Assembly (NCBI RefSeq): GCF_003589595.1 | Contig: NW_020654422.1 | Span: 165,637-229,636 of the forward strand | Direction: 5' to 3' | DNA: 64,000 nt | Origin: Hyposmocoma kahamanoa | Taxonomy: Eukaryota; Arthropoda; Insecta; Lepidoptera; Cosmopterigidae | Shown here: positions 33,756 to 44,281 of the stretch, one piece after another | How positions within the stretch are numbered: position 1 is the stretch's first letter | How the letters are laid out: each line of letters starts with the position of its first letter | The notes under the pieces: generated by a model | Database searches by the model: none | What the model saw: only the letters and a program-made list of their open reading frames with translations | What the model was told of the DNA's origin: nothing | Made by a program: the position numbers and the translations under genes

Positions 33756-34137
33756 GGTTCGTCATTTAAACGTACTGCCACCTTACCTTTTTCTACCATC
33801 AAGCAGTGTGTGAGCATTACTTTCGAATTTGAATGGGAAAGCTGGATAAATTACAGGCAGATGGGACTTATAACTTATGTCTCAGGTGACATGCACATTG
33901 GCGGTGCCCCTCAGATCTTTGCGATTTAAAGCTGCAACTGTTATGGACAGGCGTGTCGAGTACCACCAGTAGGGCTCGTACGACAGGGTGCGACTTGCGC
34001 GAGGGCGACAAAGCGCTAGATGTTTATACTGCTAAGTATATCGCGCTTTATGTCGCTATCACGCAAGACGCGCCCTGTCGTGCTAGACCTACATGCGCAC
34101 GATTTGTTCGTCCCGTCACTAGATATCATAAAAAAAA
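33756..34137 (+). repeat. Family A copy split by family U element
   Basis: The unit runs from CGTACTGCCACCTTACC to TACCACCAG at 33969, is interrupted, and resumes at 34092 with GCGCACGATTTGTTCGTCC and an A-run. Confidence 0.75.
33970..34091. mobile_element. Family U foldback element nested in A
   Basis: A 122 bp element. The left arm TAGGGCTCGTACGACAGGG and reversed right arm TAGGTCTAGCACGACAGGG match imperfectly over about 47 bp, including GCGACA and AAGCGC. Related left end at 44282. Confidence 0.75.
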
Positions 34138-34430
34138 CACATTTGTAATTGTGCCGTATTAATAATAAATAAATAAGTTGTCCAGTGTAAAAAGGTTTTA
34201 CGTGTGTTGACAATTTTACATGAATTGCAAAAGTTTCCTGGACACGTTGATTCCGGTTTACCCTTGACATTCTCTCGAGTCGCGGACGATAAAGAATTCG
34301 CGTCGTTTTCTGAACAAAAGCGCTTATACGATATGATTTAAATTAATAAATAAATAATAATAAATTTATTCCCTTTAAAAACTAAACATTACAAAGTATA
34401 CAATTTCTTTTAAAATTTCTTTCTTCTAGT
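34138..34430. other. Unassigned stretch with AATAAATAAT run
   Basis: Nothing recognised besides an (AATAAATA) low-complexity run near 34343-34370. Confidence 0.4.
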
Positions 34431-34590
34431 CTACCACACAGAGGTCCCGGGTTCGATTCCCAGGCCGGGAGAAACATTTGTATGGTCTACATTTATTTAT
34501 CTCGTGAGCAATTTGTGGTTGTCTATTTAAGTGTCCATGGCACCCGCGATAGAGGGTTTCCCTAGTTAGTAGGCTATGACTGCGTGCGTT
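34431..34590 (+). mobile_element. Family B SINE
   Basis: B box GAGGTCCCGGGTTCGATTCC preserved, A box lost. A short deletion in the GAGTTTGGGTGT block. The reverse 68-codon frame over it is incidental. Confidence 0.75.
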
Positions 34591-34813
34591 GTAAAAAAAA
34601 ATTGCACCATAAATCGTGTAGCAAAAATCCAAACATGACTGCTGGTACTTGAAAAAAGAAACCTTGAACTTTAAGTCCCAGCAACCTTCCTAAGTTTCTA
34701 AGTTCCAGAGATACAATCTATGTCGTTTTATACGGAAATGTTTTAAAGGATCTCCAAGAAAACATTGTAAGAAAAATGAAAAATATAATAATATGTAACA
34801 AGAGAGTAAGTTT

Positions 34814-34934
34814 AGTCTTACATTTATTTCTCTCATGAGTTTGGGTGTAATTTGTGATTGTCTATGTGTGTGCTTGACACCCGCGGTACTGAGTTTTCCT
34901 AGTGTGGGGTTATGAGTGTGTGCATTATTATTAA
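34814..34934 (+). mobile_element. Family B SINE body fragment
   Basis: From CTTACATTTATTTCTCTCAT to TGTGTGCATTATTATT; headless. Confidence 0.7.
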
Positions 34935-35499
34935 GTGTGCGAGTATGTTAGATCTCATGTGAATCTTAATATTATGGAACTTAGCAGCGATAACAGTAAA
35001 AGACGTTACCGGTATACAGTTTATACGTAACTATGGTAATGGCACGTGCTGAAACCCGGATATACTCGTGGTGATAACACACACGCACTTGTGTTGCGCT
35101 GCGCCGGCGCATTCTTTTGTTTGCTTTCGTCATAGCAGGCCAGTGTATTTCTACATAACATTAATAGCGTATTAGCCAATTGTCTCTTTTACTCGTTATA
35201 TTTTTGCTAGTATGATGAAGGAGAAGATAATTTAGCTGATACCTGTACGTTGGTTCAGAAGTTCTTCGAAGACTTGTAAAGTTGTAAACCAGTGTTGCGG
35301 TGGAGGACTATGGTCCAAACTCTCCTTTCACCAGAGGAATGCCGGTCCCGGTAATGGGGCATAAATAATGGTAATGATAACGGCGAAGCAGAAACTGCGA
35401 GGAAACCTACGTGTTAGAAATGTTTTTTACATTTCAAATTCACTTTAATATTTGGCTCCGAATTAGATCAACGTGATTCTTTTAAATATCAATAAATAC
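34935..35499. other. Unassigned stretch
   Basis: Includes a small GC-rich patch at about 35093-35115. Nothing recognised. Confidence 0.4.
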
Positions 35500-35935
35500 C
35501 AATTGGCCACCGTGAATTCAATCGACAAACGTGCTAAGAGACTTATAGGTGACTCGGAATTAGTAGAGGCGAACCTGCAGAAATTTGAACACCGCCGTAA
35601 AGTTGCCTGCTTATCGGTATTCTACAGGTTAAATCACGGAGAGTGCATTTATAGAATTGCATAATTTGATTTCGCCTTCCCCTTTCGATCTTCGTGGGAC
35701 TAGGCGTAGGCTGGATTGTGGATATTCCTAGGATTCACACGAAGCGTTTCGCTTTACATTTATATGGCGAACGGCTATGGAGTGGAATTCCCTGCCTGCA
35801 GACTTATTCCCTGAAAGTTATAACTTGGACCTTTCCAAGGCGAGAGTGCAAAGGTATTATTTAGGTGTGCATGCTACATCGTCGACCTCATCGTCACTTT
35901 CCACCAGGTGAGATAGAGGTCAAATGCGCACTTAT
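35500..35935 (+). pseudogene. LINE M ORF2 C-terminal part and 3' tail
   Basis: Forward translation gives VNSIDKRAKRLIGD, LQKFEHRRKVACLSVFYRL and NHGEC, then after frame changes ELHNLISPSPF-like, WRTAMEWNSLPADLFPESY, LDLSKARVQRYYLG and a stop. This is the same architecture as the LINE at 48149-48836 (RRATRIIGD, FYRMYHGEC, WNSLPAHVFP) but a distinct, more decayed family. The tail TCGTCGACCTCATCGTCACT and an A-run recur at 23941, 40262 and 60655. Confidence 0.75.
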
Positions 35936-36351
35936 TTTTATAAAAAAAGCCTATATCTAAAGTATCCGTGCCGTATCGTGTATAGTATAGGCAATATAAA
36001 TTGTTGGAGATACAGTATCATTTTACAAAATAAATATGTCATCATCTTTATCATCGACATCGAATCAGTAACGATAATAGATATTTCACAATCGTACATT
36101 GATTCGTGTTATTTTATCACAGATTTCACTATTTTTAGGTATTTTACGAGAAATCCGTGGCAAATCGTGAGTAATCGTGTGTGAAAATTAATTTTCTTCA
36201 ATTCACTTCAAGCACATTATAGTTTAGTCACGTTTGTAATTTTACGTCAGTACCAAACATTATTAAAACCAAAAACAAATACCTGCAACAAGCATATAGA
36301 GAAATTCATAGGGTAGGTACTTTGCTTCTTTCCGTAGCGAATTTGGAACTG
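35936..36351. other. Unassigned stretch
   Basis: Nothing recognised. Confidence 0.4.
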
Positions 36352-36409
36352 CGTCAACCGGATCGAAGGAATTTTTCTTTGTGTTCGAACGTTGTATTAA
36401 CAATTATAA
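36352..36409 (+). mobile_element. Family C SINE tail, first of cluster
   Basis: Begins mid B-box region (CAACCGGATCGAAGGAAT) and runs to AACAATTATAAT. Confidence 0.6.
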
Positions 36410-36596
36410 TAGTGCCGTGGCTTACTTGGTATAGCGTCTGCCACGATATGCTAGAAGATGTCGGTTTGAATCCAGCCGGATTGAAGGATTTTTTTCTAAG
36501 TGTTCAATTTTTGTATTATTAATTATAACAAACTAGATAGTGGAGTAATTTCATGTAAAAATAATTGAATATCATTTCAATAAAAATTTAAATGCA
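36410..36596 (+). mobile_element. Family C SINE, second of cluster
   Basis: Starts GTGCCGTGGCTTACTTGGTA, i.e. at the tRNA-like part without leader; complete tail. Confidence 0.7.
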
Positions 36597-36929
36597 GTGA
36601 ATAGCGACATCTCTAACTGGGACTGGTAGCTGTAAAGGTATCTAACTGGGGTGACGAAATATTTTCATAGATTTCTCATAGATGGCGCTACGGCTAAAAA
36701 GTCGTTGAAAAACCAAGTGCAAAGACACGACAACAATCACATAGAAAAATTCGTGAGGTCCGCTTCTTCGTTTCGTGGCTTAGTTGGTAAAGCGTCACGG
36801 TATGCTAGAAGACTCGGTTCGAATCCGGCCGAATCGAAGGAATTTTCTTCTAAGTGTTCGATCTTTGTATTAATAATTATAACAAACTAGTAAGTAATTT
36901 AATTTTACATAAAAAATAATTGAATAACA
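36597..36929 (+). mobile_element. Family C SINE, third of cluster, full
   Basis: Leader AGTGAATAGCGACATCTCTA and GATGGCGCTACGGC, tRNA-like part with B box GGTTCGAATCC, and tail. A small deletion shortens the part between A and B boxes. Confidence 0.75.
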
Positions 36930-37210
36930 AAAAGTTCAAAGACACGACGCAAGCACATAGAAAAATTCGTGAGGTCCGTTGGTTCGTTCCGTGGCTTAGT
37001 TGGTATAGCGTCTGGCACGGTATGCAAGAAGACGTCGGTTCGAATCCGACCGGATCGAAGGAATTTTTTCCTGAGTGTTTTTTCTGAGTGTTCGATTTTT
37101 GTATTAATAATTATAATTGAATAACAAATTTAAAAAAAAAAATTATAACAAACTTATGTAGTGATTTAACAAAAATAATTGTATATCGTGGTAGTAAAAT
37201 ATTGTGCTAT
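36930..37210 (+). mobile_element. Family C SINE, fourth of cluster
   Basis: Starts within the leader (AAAGTTCAAAGACACGACGC). Has the best tRNA-like part in the window, GTGGCTTAGTTGGTATAGCG with GTCGGTTCGAATCCGACCGG, and a longer tail with an internal duplication. Confidence 0.75.
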
Positions 37211-37343
37211 TTAATAGACTTAATTGTTTACAATTGTATGGAAATGTTTTTAAATGAGATGAAGTAGTATTGAAAAGGATTGATATGAAAATGTATGGTA
37301 ATTGATTCTATGAATATTATAAAAATATATTATTACATGTATA

Positions 37344-37540
37344 TAACTGCCTCAGTGGCCAAACGGTTACCATGCCGAACCAGGTTCGATTCCCGGGCCG
37401 GGAAAAATATTTGTATGGCCTATATTTATTTCTCTCGTGAGTTTGGGTGTAATTTGTGGTTGTCTATGTGTGTGTTCATGGCACCCGCGACACAGGGCTT
37501 CACCAGTGCAGGGCTAAATTGAGTGTGTGCGTTATTTACT
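37344..37540 (+). mobile_element. Family B SINE
   Basis: ACTGCCTCAGTGGCCAAACG head and GGTTCGATTCCCGGGCCGGG B box, with about 15 bp missing between them; body complete. Confidence 0.8.
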
Positions 37541-37931
37541 TATTGGTTTAGCAACAGCATAACACAGTTAATATTTACATACATGACTATAACAATACAA
37601 ACATTGTACTGATTATAATTATGAAATTATAACTGATAGTTAATACAAAGATTGAATGTAAAGAAAAATTTCATCGATCTAACTGGACGAGTGACCTCGT
37701 CACTTTACCTTTACGTCGCCTTAATTTTATTACAAAAACTACATGATCTATTATTTAGTTTTTACATGCTTTTTACTACTGCAATACGTAAATACATAAA
37801 TATTAGACATCACTTACGTTGCTCTGATGCCAAAGTAAGTAGCTAAAGCATTTATGTTATGGAAATTGGAAACAACGACAGTAACAGACACCCAGACCCG
37901 AGACTATATAGAAAAGTTAGTTTTCTATACT

Positions 37932-38021
37932 GACCGGATCGGGGATCGAACCCGGGGTCTCAAAGATGGCGACACCATGAAAACCGGTGTGCAAGCCACA
38001 CGACAACGGAGGCCGTCAATA
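37932..38021 (-). mobile_element. Third type of tRNA-derived SINE head
   Basis: On the minus strand, GCCTCCGTTGTCGTGTGGCT and GGTTCGATCCCCGATCCGG carry A and B boxes with an unusually long gap between them. No family B body follows. Confidence 0.55.
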
Positions 38022-38178
38022 AAAATAACTATCAGACTTAATTAAATAAAACATCGATTCGATTTGGATATAATCAATAAAAGAGAAACAAAATGGTAAC
38101 ACTGAAAGGTATTGGCGGCGTTCTTAAAAATAAAATAAACAGCGTGATGGAAATGAACAAAAGGGTGAAGAGTTATTT

Positions 38179-38262
38179 TCCTTCGTGGTCGAGTGCACGC
38201 GTCTTGTGTCACCATCTCTGAGGTTCCGGGTTCGATCCCCGGGTTTTAAGGGATTCCATACC
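38179..38262 (+). mobile_element. tRNA-derived SINE head
   Basis: TTCCTTCGTGGTCGAGTGCA ... TTCCGGGTTCGATCCCCGG: A and B boxes present; related to the element at 37932 in reverse. No convincing 3' body. Not a tRNA gene: no paired acceptor stem. Confidence 0.5.
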
Positions 38263-38337
38263 GTATTACAATTAACGTGTACTATACGTGTATTCTTTCA
38301 TTTAAAAATCATATGCATTATGCTTATACGGTTTTTT

Positions 38338-38403
38338 TTTGGTAAAGCGCCACCTGTGAGAAACCCATGAAAGTTCTTCACCCAGTCAGGTACCTTTACA
38401 GTT
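38338..38403 (-). repeat. Family C leader fragment
   Basis: GCGCCACCTGTGAGAAACCC to CCAGTCAGGTACCTTTACAG; reverse leader only. Confidence 0.55.
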
Positions 38404-38920
38404 ACCCATAAAATAAATATTGCAATATTGTCCCAAATTCTGCACAATTATTGCAAATTTTTTTTTTGAGTCATTATGTATACTTACGTGGTTTTGAAAT
38501 AAAAATAATACAACACACTCAGAATAATAAACTAATAAAAATACAACGTTCACTTCCTCTGGGATATCCTTCATCGACCATCATGTGTCTCCTTGGATGA
38601 GATCCAGAAATTTCATTACCTATGCAAATAAATGTTTTGGCGAATATGAAGAAATTCGTATAAAGTTGAAAGAAATGTAACTGCGAAGTTACAAAAACAA
38701 TGAAACTTCTTCACTTTTGTTGGTACGAATTATGAATGTCAAAATTAAGGCGGGTTTGTTTATTACGTTAAAATAAATTTGCTTTAAGGAATTGTTCAGA
38801 TGTCAGAAGTTTCTAATCAACAATTAAGAAGAACTTCGTTAATTTTGTCAGAGACACCGAAGCGTGGAACGCAGTACAATCAATCTAATGATGTTATAAT
38901 GATGTTATTTTTTTAAATTC
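38404..38920. other. Unassigned stretch
   Basis: Nothing recognised. Confidence 0.4.
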
Positions 38921-39124
38921 GTAAGTGAGCGACACGCCACTGAAGGGTGCTCATATCGTAAAAGGGGCATGCACTACCACTACGAGACATACGTTGAAAA
39001 GTCCCATGTGCCTATAATTTCACCAGTATCCTTACTCTTCAAAACCGAAACGCAGTAATGCTCACATTGCTTGGCGGCAGAAATAGGTAAGGTGGCAGTA
39101 CTTCCCTGGACGAACTCTTTCACA
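38921..39124 (-). repeat. Family A copy, internally deleted
   Basis: Lacks the GATCTGAGGG block; the GAGACATACGTTGAAAAGTC and GCTTGGCGGCAGAAATAG blocks are clear. Confidence 0.75.
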
Positions 39125-39169
39125 TACTACTACTTATTCAAAATATTATCATCAACATATTGTTGGTAG

Positions 39170-39300
39170 GTCAATGTATATTCAATGTATAGTCAATGTG
39201 TATTTTTTATTTTATATTGTTATGTATGTTAGTCTGTAAGGTATGTATCTATGGGTCTCAGTAACCTGAATATAAATAAAGAAAAAAAAAAAAAAAAAAA
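39170..39300 (+). repeat. Retroelement 3' end with A-tail
   Basis: GTATGTATCTATGGGTCTCA, an AATAAA signal and an 18-20 base A-run make a polyadenylated 3' end, probably of a LINE. Confidence 0.5.
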
Positions 39301-39952
39301 TATTATGATAATTTAAGAATCAATGAAATCGTAACCAGTAAAGTGTAAACGTCAAGTGATTAGACTCCTAAATAAAGGATCAGAGGCCATCTCTGGAAGA
39401 TATTAAGATTTGCAAAGTATACAGGTCCCACACTGTACAATAGTCAAATTTTCATAGAGTAGCTCGCTAGTTTGATATTGTGAAAGAAAGTACAAAAAAC
39501 CAATGTTAAGAAAGTATTTATTTAGATGTGGTGCTGTCTGTACCGCCGGCGGCCATATGAAAATCTGTCCCATGAGACAACAAATTATGATTTTCTGATC
39601 CCGGTCTAACCGTTCAATATTTATTTCTCATTGTTGGCCATGTTTACTTAATTTATACAATCTTTTCTTATACTTGACTATCGACATAACCAAAACGTGA
39701 CAACGAGGTCAATAAAAACATTATTTTGACATCGTAAACAAACTGTGCACAAATATAGTTCTCAAATCTGTTTACAAACATATTGATTACAATATCAAAG
39801 ATGTAGAAAACAATGACCATGCAACAATACAAATATGTTGATTTGCATGCAGAGATACCTTGTGGCCTATTCCGGAATGACACAATCTAATACTATTTAT
39901 AACAGTTACAACAACATTAAAACATTATTATGGAGACGGACCTCTATAAATT
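39301..39952. other. Unassigned stretch
   Basis: Nothing recognised. Confidence 0.4.
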
Positions 39953-40258
39953 TTGAAATTAAATCAATGTCACTGGTGGTACTTAGAAAAAGGTATTACA
40001 ATAAAAAGGAGCTTCCACTTGAAGGTTGGGGATCTGATGTTCGAGGCCAATTTAGTTGGACAGACTAAAGTAGTAATGCTTCGCTACCTTGGAAACATGG
40101 AGAGAATGGAAGAGGATCGTGAACGTCTGAGTGTACCCTGGAGCGATGAAGTCCAGAAAGATCTTTCTAAGAGAACTCGATACTGGATAGAGGGAGGCTT
40201 AAAACCAAAGGGCGTGGTGGAATCTCGTGTTAAACTCGTTTTTTTTTTCTTGTTATAA
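39953..40258 (+). pseudogene. Possible LINE ORF2 C-terminal fragment
   Basis: The forward frame contains VVMLRYLGNMERMEEDR and WSDEVQKDLSKRTRYW. A R-Y/W-L/A-G-H/N-x-x-R-M motif is the usual C-terminal zinc-region remnant of RTE-like LINE proteins, so decay of such an element is likely. The frame is open for 101 codons but starts without support and ends in a T-run. Confidence 0.35.
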
Positions 40259-40261
40259 CTA

Positions 40262-40445
40262 TAAGTGCGCATTTAATCTCCATCTCACCTGATGAAAAGT
40301 AACGATGAGGTTGACGATGGAGGATGGATGCATAACTAGATAATGTCTGTTAACTTTCGCTTTGAAGAAGCCCGAATTATAATAGTCTAGGAACAAGTCT
40401 ACAGGCAGGGAATTCAGCGTCATAGACGTTCACCATATAAATGTG
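40262..40445 (-). repeat. LINE M 3' end, reverse
   Basis: Tail (GCGCATTTAATCTCCATCTC, GATGAGGTTGACGATGGA) followed by the reverse of the coding end around CTGCAGAC/CCCTGCCTG at 40390-40415. Same family as 35500-35935. Confidence 0.65.
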
Positions 40446-40926
40446 GAAGCGTAATTTATATATTGTAAATATTTATTTATTGTAAATATATTGACACGGT
40501 ATTACAGTTAAAAACTAATGCATCGTGAAAACCAAGCTAATTATGAAAATAATAATAATAACAACAATGAGATAAAAACAACAAAAATACACTATAATAC
40601 ACTCGATTCCCTAACATCCATCATTTCACAGAACCTCAAGCATTCCCCGCCCAACGCCACACAAGCAGATCACACTCCGATGCCAAATTGCGATACGCAC
40701 CAGAGGCACTGCGTAGTTCACGAAGTCACACTCTGAGAACTATTTTAGGTACGTCTGGGTCAAATAACCAAGTTTCCCCACAAGTTCAGGACAATCCTAC
40801 TCGTGAGATCTGACAAACAGAGACGAGCAAGTTGTTGTTCCGCCTCACGCGAAGAGATATATTGAAGAGGGACTCACTTCGTCGGATACAGAAACGGGAG
40901 TAACCGTACATTAAAAGAGCGTTTCT
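40446..40926. other. Unassigned stretch
   Basis: A 72-codon frame at 40518-40736 is asparagine-rich at the start (an AATAATAAT run) and has no domain. Confidence 0.35.
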
Positions 40927-41061
40927 GACACGGGAATTTTTCGGATGTACGAGTTCATACGAACCCTGCCACACTGAAACACGTGGCGGCCGCGCATCTG
41001 TCACGCGTTTCTATGTGGCAGGATTCATATAAACTCGTATATTACAAAAATTGCCGTGCCC
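40927..41061. mobile_element. Foldback MITE centred on GCGGCCGC
   Basis: A near-continuous palindrome: the left arm GACACGGGAATTTTT, GTACGAGTTCATA, CCCTGCCACA, GAAACACGTG is matched in reverse on the right, with the 8 bp self-complementary centre at 40985-40992. About 60 bp per arm with roughly one mismatch in six. Confidence 0.8.
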
Positions 41062-41159
41062 AGAATACTTCCGCGGCCGCGTCTGTGCAGTCAGAGCATA
41101 ACGAAAGCTTTTTTGACCTTTTCTGTTGATAATGAATACGTAGTTTTATGCGAATGCCG

Positions 41160-41290
41160 CACAAGCTTCGTGCGAATCTTTGGAATATCCTCAACGTAGA
41201 AATTGAACCCTAGCCTGCGGTCTAGTCTAGTGGAAAGGGGAAGGCGGAATAAATCGTGCAATTCCATCGCACACTCTCCGTGTTATATCT
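41160..41290 (-). pseudogene. LINE M coding fragment, reverse
   Basis: The reverse strand matches 35630-35760: AACACGGAGAGTGTGC, TCCGCCTTCCCCTTTC, GGATATTCC and CACGAAGC in the same order. Frames are broken. Confidence 0.6.
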
Positions 41291-41329
41291 CAAACTCGAG
41301 GTGGGCGTTTAAATGAAAAGCATTTAAGA

Positions 41330-41830
41330 AAGTCTGCTTTTTAAAATAAGCGTATAGCGTAAGCGTTGATCTATGCGCTCAAACGTTCTTCTAAACGACT
41401 TTTTAAGCGTCAAACTAAAAAGCGTGTGAAAAGCGCTTTTACAAGCACGCTTTTTAAACGTACGTTTTAACGTTAAAAGAATAAGCAGTTTTTTCCTTTT
41501 CAACGGTTAACAACTACAAACTTAGATAAGTTATGGTTTTGAACGCTTTTAAACGCCAATGAAAAAAAAAGGTTAATATAAAAATGTTATGTCATAAATA
41601 AAAATATAACTCGTTTTTTACAAAAAACTTACTTATCTTAAAACCTTTAGTGGTCTACTTTTGCTTTTCGCCGTCAACACAACGTTGCAAGCTTTTTTTA
41701 AACGTTTTCTAAACGATTTTGTTAGCTTCAAACTAAAAAAGCGTTTAATTGAAAACGCGTTTAAAAAAGCACGCTTTTTTTAAAAAGCATAACGCTTAAA
41801 CGTTTAAAAAATAAGCAGTTTTTCCCTTCT
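41330..41830. repeat. Family S, AAGCG/CGCTT-rich direct repeat pair
   Basis: About 110 bp at 41395-41505 recurs at 41712-41828 (TCAAACTAAAAA, GCGTT, AAAGCACGCTTTTT, AATAAGCAGTTTTT), about 315 bp apart. A partial inverted end (CTGCTTTTTAAAATAAGCG) lies at 41332-41350. Likely one structured element. Confidence 0.6.
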
Positions 41831-42064
41831 CTATCTAAAACACACTCATTTTGGGTCACTGCGTTACGGAAGTAGGTATATATTATAACCTACGAGTTTA
41901 GCAGTTACTTATTCGCAGTTTCATAATACTTAAAAACTTGTTTTATGTAAATGTTTCCTTTTAAGCTGTTACATTTCCGTAATCTTTTTGTTAGTGAGTC
42001 ATTATTGGAATAATTCTAAGATGAATGGCTGTGCTTAAAATCGGACTGATTATTGTATGATCCA

Positions 42065-42220
42065 TAATTATTATATATATCGTCGGAGATAGTGCAATTA
42101 CGCGTAACTATCATTGGATTGTGCGTTTCCATTTCGGTCATTTAGTGGCCAGATCAAATCCGAGTAAATGTCGCGACTACCAAATTAGCGTGATTTACGG
42201 GAATCTATTGTTATGTGTTC
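42065..42220 (+). repeat. Family T, copy 1
   Basis: ATATCGTCGGAGATAGTGCA, GTCATTTAGTGGCCAGATCA and CCAAATTAGCGTG match 47645-47800 in reverse complement. Confidence 0.7.
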
Positions 42221-42380
42221 GTAGACAACAAAAAATTAATGCTTAGTGTGCAAAAAATGAAAGTAGTTGAAATAACAAAGTAATAACGTTAAATCCCTCT
42301 CCTGTCAAAGTTGGTTTACTGCAGATACGCGCCTTTTACCAATGCTATCCCTGACGACATGGGAATTAATTAGAGGTTTA

Positions 42381-42666
42381 CATTGACTTACAATTATATG
42401 GACGTCGGGTCCGCGTTAAAAAGTATCCGAACTTATAGGGCGTTAAAATCGTATACAGAGCGTCATTCACGCTTTAGTCTTCCTTTGTTCGACTGACAGC
42501 GAAGCAAGCAAAATTAGACAGTACTGCGATGACATTACAATTTAAATTCAACGTTTTAGCTTTTTCATAATCCTTTACATGTCACTACGTTTCAATAGGT
42601 TGACTTGGGACATTTTTTTCGTGGTTTTTGTATTAGACCCGTCGTTCATTTATTTGTAAGTCAATT
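42381..42666 (+). mobile_element. Family D MITE with perfect 8 bp duplication
   Basis: 286 bp, flanked by GAGGTTTA at 42373-42380 and 42667-42674. The last base of the right end is T instead of G. Confidence 0.9.
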
Positions 42667-42674
42667 GAGGTTTA

Positions 42675-42983
42675 TTATATTTGTAAGGAAGGAGATTTTA
42701 ATAAATTAACGAAGATAACTGAAGTCTTCCAATGTTGCCTTCCACGTCTGTTCTATGTATCTCGTTTGTTAGTTAATCTATTTTCATTCATCCTTGCCAT
42801 GTAATTGTTATACAAACCAATATTTTAAATACTGAAACAAATTTAATGAAATTTAGTATAGAGATAAAGGGATACCAGGAGAAGGATATAGGTTAGTTTT
42901 TGTCACAAAAATTGATCTTAAAGTAAGTGAAATTGGGGATGAAAGTTTGTGTATGGAGAACCAAGCATTTCTTAAGTAAGTTT
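42675..42983. other. Unassigned stretch
   Basis: Nothing recognised. Confidence 0.4.
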
Positions 42984-43064
42984 CCGTTATGGACACGCGT
43001 GTCTCGGACAGTTTACTATCAGGCGCACGACTGTTCGTCCAGTCACTTGAAATTTAAAAAAAAA
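42984..43064 (+). repeat. Family A 3' fragment
   Basis: TTATGGACACGCGTGTCTC to CCAGTCACTTGAAATT plus an A-run. Confidence 0.65.
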
Positions 43065-43715
43065 GTAGCAGGTACAGTATACTACTCAAAGTGCTTATTC
43101 TACGCAGACAGACGAAGTTGCGGGCACCAAATAGTTCTCTATAAATTATTGTCTTTATTTAACATTACGTCTTCTGTCAAACTATATCTTCACGGAACAT
43201 GTTATTCCTCACTGCCTTAAATCTCGCTACGCAATTCATGGAAAAATAAAACAATTCAGGTTATTTTTTATGATAATTCATTGGGTTCGTTGACTAAAGA
43301 AATTTTTTCACGTCCAAACAACTTTTTTGAGTGAACCGCCTTGAGTCACGCATCTTGATTGCTCTCTACTTTGGAATACTGGTTTCGCTGAATGCCTGGC
43401 AGTGGAAGATTTTAATGCAAAAGGCAGTCAAGTTATATGTGTGCGTTTTGCGTGTGACACCTCATAGAGTGAAGTAATTTTTATTAAAAGTAAACACATT
43501 TTCCATTGACTTAGCCATATTCATTAAGTTGCAAAATGTTATTTGCACGTTGTGCACGATTGTTGTTGAGCTAAAAAAAATATTTGTTTTTGTTATAGTG
43601 TCATAGTTTTACTTGTATTGTGTAATTTGAGTCTTGTGACTGCGCCAAAATGAAAATTTTGCATTAAAGAAAATGAATTTATTTATAAAATATATAATAT
43701 GACAATCATATATTT
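43065..43715. other. Mostly unassigned
   Basis: 43105-43130 (GCAGACAGACGAAGTTGCGG) resembles the 3' end of a common lepidopteran retroelement, from memory; nothing else recognised. Confidence 0.35.
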
Positions 43716-43935
43716 TTACGCGATTACGCCGGCATTTTTGAATCGATTTTGATGATTCTGTTTTTGTTGGAAAGAGGGTACAGTACTGGTCCCATTTAAA
43801 CTTGAAGAAAATATTCCACCCCTAAAGTGTGGCAAACCAGGGGATGAATCCGGTTTCGCGGACTTTCCAGTGACTGATTTCAATAAAACTTAGCTAATGG
43901 ATGTAATTCCATGAACTCTTGAGGTTTTTTTTATA
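43716..43935 (-). repeat. Family E copy
   Basis: Reverse copy from GCGATTACGCCGGCATTTTT to CTCTTGAGGTTTTTTTTA. Confidence 0.7.
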
Positions 43936-44281
43936 TAAAAGTATTTTTTTTTATAATTATTCACAAGTCTGAATGTTTTGATTGAGTTTTTTTTTTTGTT
44001 TTGTTTCGATTTTTTTATTCTCTTTTGTCGTGTTATTTGTAAACAAAGAAATGTATTTGCTTTCTGTCATTCTAAAACAATTGTCCAGAGCACGAAGTTT
44101 ATTTTTGATATTGTCGGACCTTCCGGCAACCCTTGGATACAAAATTCAGAAGGCCGTGGTAATCCGGACTATATCAAATTGTATGCAGCATTGTATTTAG
44201 TGAAAATATTCCTTTAGTTTGTTGTTATTATTGATACAAAAATAGAACAACATACAGAAAAAATCCTTTGTACTTGACCTG
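43936..44281. other. Unassigned stretch
   Basis: Low-complexity T-rich start; a 79-codon frame there has no domain. Confidence 0.4.

Noticed and set aside
36970..37060. tRNA gene candidate
   Set aside because: It is the tRNA-like part of SINE C, in a row of four such units with the same tail.
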